Positions 5,565 through 6,694 of a stretch of DNA of 6,694 bases are shown piece by piece (the first letter of the stretch is position 1; each line of letters opens with the position of its first letter). The notes under the pieces are model-generated. The model had not been told where the DNA came from, did not search any database, and saw only the letters and a program-made list of their open reading frames with translations. The stretch is from the NCBI GenBank assembly GCA_002359075.1, contig DEQA01000113.1, positions 10,620 through 17,313 of the forward strand, read 5' to 3'. Source of the stretch: Planococcaceae bacterium UBA3378 (GTDB lineage Bacteria; Bacillota; Bacilli; Bacillales_A; Planococcaceae). Both the position numbers and the translations under genes were made by a program.

Positions 5565-6455
5565 TTATTTAGTGAGGTAATCTACAAAATCAACAGGCAC
5601 ATACGTTTTCGTTGGTTCAAGTAAGGAAGGGGCAGCTTCAAACTCACTGTCTTTCCCGTTATGAACAAATGTTTTTATGCCTCTGGTAATCGTGAAGGTT
5701 GTATTGTCCTTTGAAAGCACTGCCCCGTTTCCTGTTGACTCAACCTTCCAGCCAAGATGCTCTGCTACTAAGCGCAGCGGGATCATTTTAACACCGTCTA
5801 CTTCATAAAAATCCTTGTCGATGATCTCCTGTACAGCGTTGTCATCCTGTTTTGCGTCATAGCTTAAAACAATTACCTTAGAAGGCGTTGTTTGGGCAGG
5901 AATACTTCTTGTTGAGGCTGTATAGAACACAGCAGTATTTGTTTCTGCCACCTCTTCAGCATCCAGCTTTGTACCCGATAAATTTTCAATTACCGTTTCG
6001 TCGGACAAGTTTAATTTCAGCTTTGTACCCGTAAACTCTTTATCAAATTCATCCACCTCTACAAATCCAGGTTCTGTTGTGTGAATAACAATCAACTCCG
6101 GCGAATATTGAGGCGGATAGATCATCAGCATTGGTTTATCAGCATCCACAAAGGCTGTGAATTCCATCCCTTCTTTTAACTCAGCCGGGTTACCAAGATT
6201 ATCTACTACAACGGTTGTTTCATTTGCTACAATAGCAAAAATGTCCTCCCCTTTTTCAATCAGGGAGTAGAGCGAACCATTTGTGCGTTCTTCAAATGAC
6301 TGGAATTTCCCTGTCAGCTTCAGGAATTTTTCCTGTACTTGCTCCACTTTATCATTCACCTCTGTTATATCATTTGTTTGTGCGAAAGCAGTTGGAACGA
6401 TCGCACCTGCCGCTAGTGCGAATGATAGTGCGATTGGAATGTTTCTTTTCATCAT
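5565..6455 (-). CDS. Secreted stalk-domain (copper amine oxidase-like N-terminal domain) protein
   Basis: The 296-residue exported protein is of unknown function. Residues 1-25 (MMKRNIPIAL...TAFA) form a typical signal peptide with a predicted cut after AFA. A middle region (about 60-200) contains two similar beta-rich segments: NETTVVVDNLG...PELIVI (78-124) and SDETVIENLSG...SKVIVL (151-197). The C-terminus (about 217-294) is a stalk domain: YEVDGVKMIPLRLVAEHLGWKVE, then the hairpin AVLSKDNTTFTITRG, then TKTYVPVDFVDYL. This domain (Pfam Cu_amine_oxidN1-like) is a wall- or surface-associated module and does not imply amine oxidase activity; no catalytic domain is present. The ATG at 6455 (or the adjacent one at 6452) is chosen because AAGGAGA lies 5 nt upstream. 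The longer frame from 6536 would start upstream of the predicted promoter and would add non-signal residues. It converges with rnz. Confidence 0.88.
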   Translation of the reverse strand: MMKRNIPIALSFALAAGAIVPTAFAQTNDITEVNDKVEQVQEKFLKLTGKFQSFEERTNGSLYSLIEKGEDIFAIVANETTVVVDNLGNPAELKEGMEFTAFVDADKPMLMIYPPQYSPELIVIHTTEPGFVEVDEFDKEFTGTKLKLNLSDETVIENLSGTKLDAEEVAETNTAVFYTASTRSIPAQTTPSKVIVLSYDAKQDDNAVQEIIDKDFYEVDGVKMIPLRLVAEHLGWKVESTGNGAVLSKDNTTFTITRGIKTFVHNGKDSEFEAAPSLLEPTKTYVPVDFVDYLTK

Positions 6456-6489
6456 GTTCGTCTCCTTTATCGTTGTATTCAAAGGATTG

Positions 6490-6515
6490 GTCGCCCAAAT
6501 TCCAGAAAAGTTACA
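6490..6515 (-). promoter_or_regulatory. Predicted ECF-sigma (SigX/SigW-like) promoter of the stalk-domain gene
   Basis: On the minus strand, TGTAAC (6515-6510) followed by TTTT and, after 16 bp in total, CGAC (6493-6490) matches the ECF consensus, most like SigX (TGTAAC...CGAC). The SigX spacing I recall is about 17 bp. Transcription would start near 6482, leaving a leader of about 27 nt with the AAGGAGA site well placed. No comparable SigA promoter was seen. A cell-envelope stress sigma would suit a secreted protein. Confidence 0.5.
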
Positions 6516-6573
6516 GTTTATTAGTCTCTTCCCCAACTTATGCCTTAAGAATCCTATTTCAGTAAGAAACTAT

Positions 6574-6593
6574 TGAAGCAGGAAACCGCTTCA
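6574..6593. other. Small hairpin in the upstream region of the stalk-domain gene
   Basis: TGAAGC(A)GG pairs with CCGCTTCA around a 3-nt AAA loop, with one bulged A. Neither side has a proper U-tract, so a terminator role is doubtful. It may be structural or chance. Confidence 0.3.
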
Positions 6594-6637
6594 TATATGA
6601 TCGACCTAGCAGTTTGAAGGTTCATCATCGTAACATA

Positions 6638-6694
6638 GGTTGATTTCCGTTCTGGCTGGACGCTTTTTCGCGGGGGCACGGCTCCAACTAAATG
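6638..6694 (+). repeat. Probable start of a GC-rich intergenic repeat, cut by the window edge
   Basis: The stretch beginning GGTTGATTTCCGTTCTGG and continuing through GGACGCTTTTTCGCGGG to CACGGCTCC is sharply more GC-rich than the flanking intergenic DNA. From memory it resembles the dispersed Bacillaceae/Planococcaceae intergenic repeat that reads roughly TTGATTTCCG...GGACGCTTTCCGCGGGCACGGC. The recognition rests on recall, and the element is incomplete here. Confidence 0.4.

Noticed and set aside
6456..6536. Stalk-domain protein start at 6536
   Set aside because: The extension lies upstream of a perfect AAGGAGA site and across the predicted promoter, and would bury the signal peptide inside the chain.
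6281..6576. Two plus-strand open frames of 94 and 97 codons
   Set aside because: They lie antisense to the signal peptide and N-terminal part of the stalk-domain gene, have no ribosome binding site and no recognisable domain.

Overview
The window looks like an ordinary chromosomal segment of a low-to-moderate GC Gram-positive bacterium of the order Bacillales. The reasons are strong AAGGAGG-type ribosome binding sites, SigA-type and ECF-type promoter sequences, U-tailed hairpin terminators shared by convergent genes, and a gene set (PepF, a short YtsJ-like malic enzyme, a 312-residue RNase Z, a stalk-domain secreted protein) typical of Bacillaceae and Planococcaceae. A Lysinibacillus/Solibacillus-like host is my best guess, but this is inference. 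No rRNA, tRNA, IS element, prophage gene or CRISPR array was found.

Layout. Positions 1-1083 (+) hold the C-terminal 360 residues of oligoendopeptidase F, including its HELGH zinc site. A bidirectional terminator (about 1087-1125) separates it from a convergent malic enzyme gene (1193-2401, -). Next comes a 468-bp, very AT-rich divergent intergenic region. It carries a good SigA promoter for the malic enzyme and a cluster of five TTGTGAA-N4-TTCACAA-like palindromes (Rex or Crp/Fnr type). Three of these start exactly 36 bp apart. On the other side, reading rightward, are a TauE/SafE (TSUP) membrane transporter (2870-3598), a membrane-anchored trypsin-like HtrA-type protease lacking a PDZ domain (3673-4479) and RNase Z (4498-5436). 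The last two are clearly co-transcribed, and a 14-bp perfect-stem terminator follows. A convergent gene (5565-6455, -) encodes a secreted protein with a C-terminal copper-amine-oxidase-like stalk domain. It is preceded by a good match to an ECF sigma (SigX-like) promoter. The right edge appears to enter a GC-rich intergenic repeat.

How the parts relate. The malic enzyme links malate to pyruvate and NAD(P)H, so a cluster of redox- or oxygen-regulator-like sites next to its promoter makes physiological sense and is the most interesting signal here. The TSUP transporter sharing that region may be co-regulated and move a related anion, but its substrate is unknown. The protease-RNase Z pair and the stalk-domain protein have no evident metabolic link to it. 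I see no sign of a novel multi-gene system; the points worth following up are regulatory.
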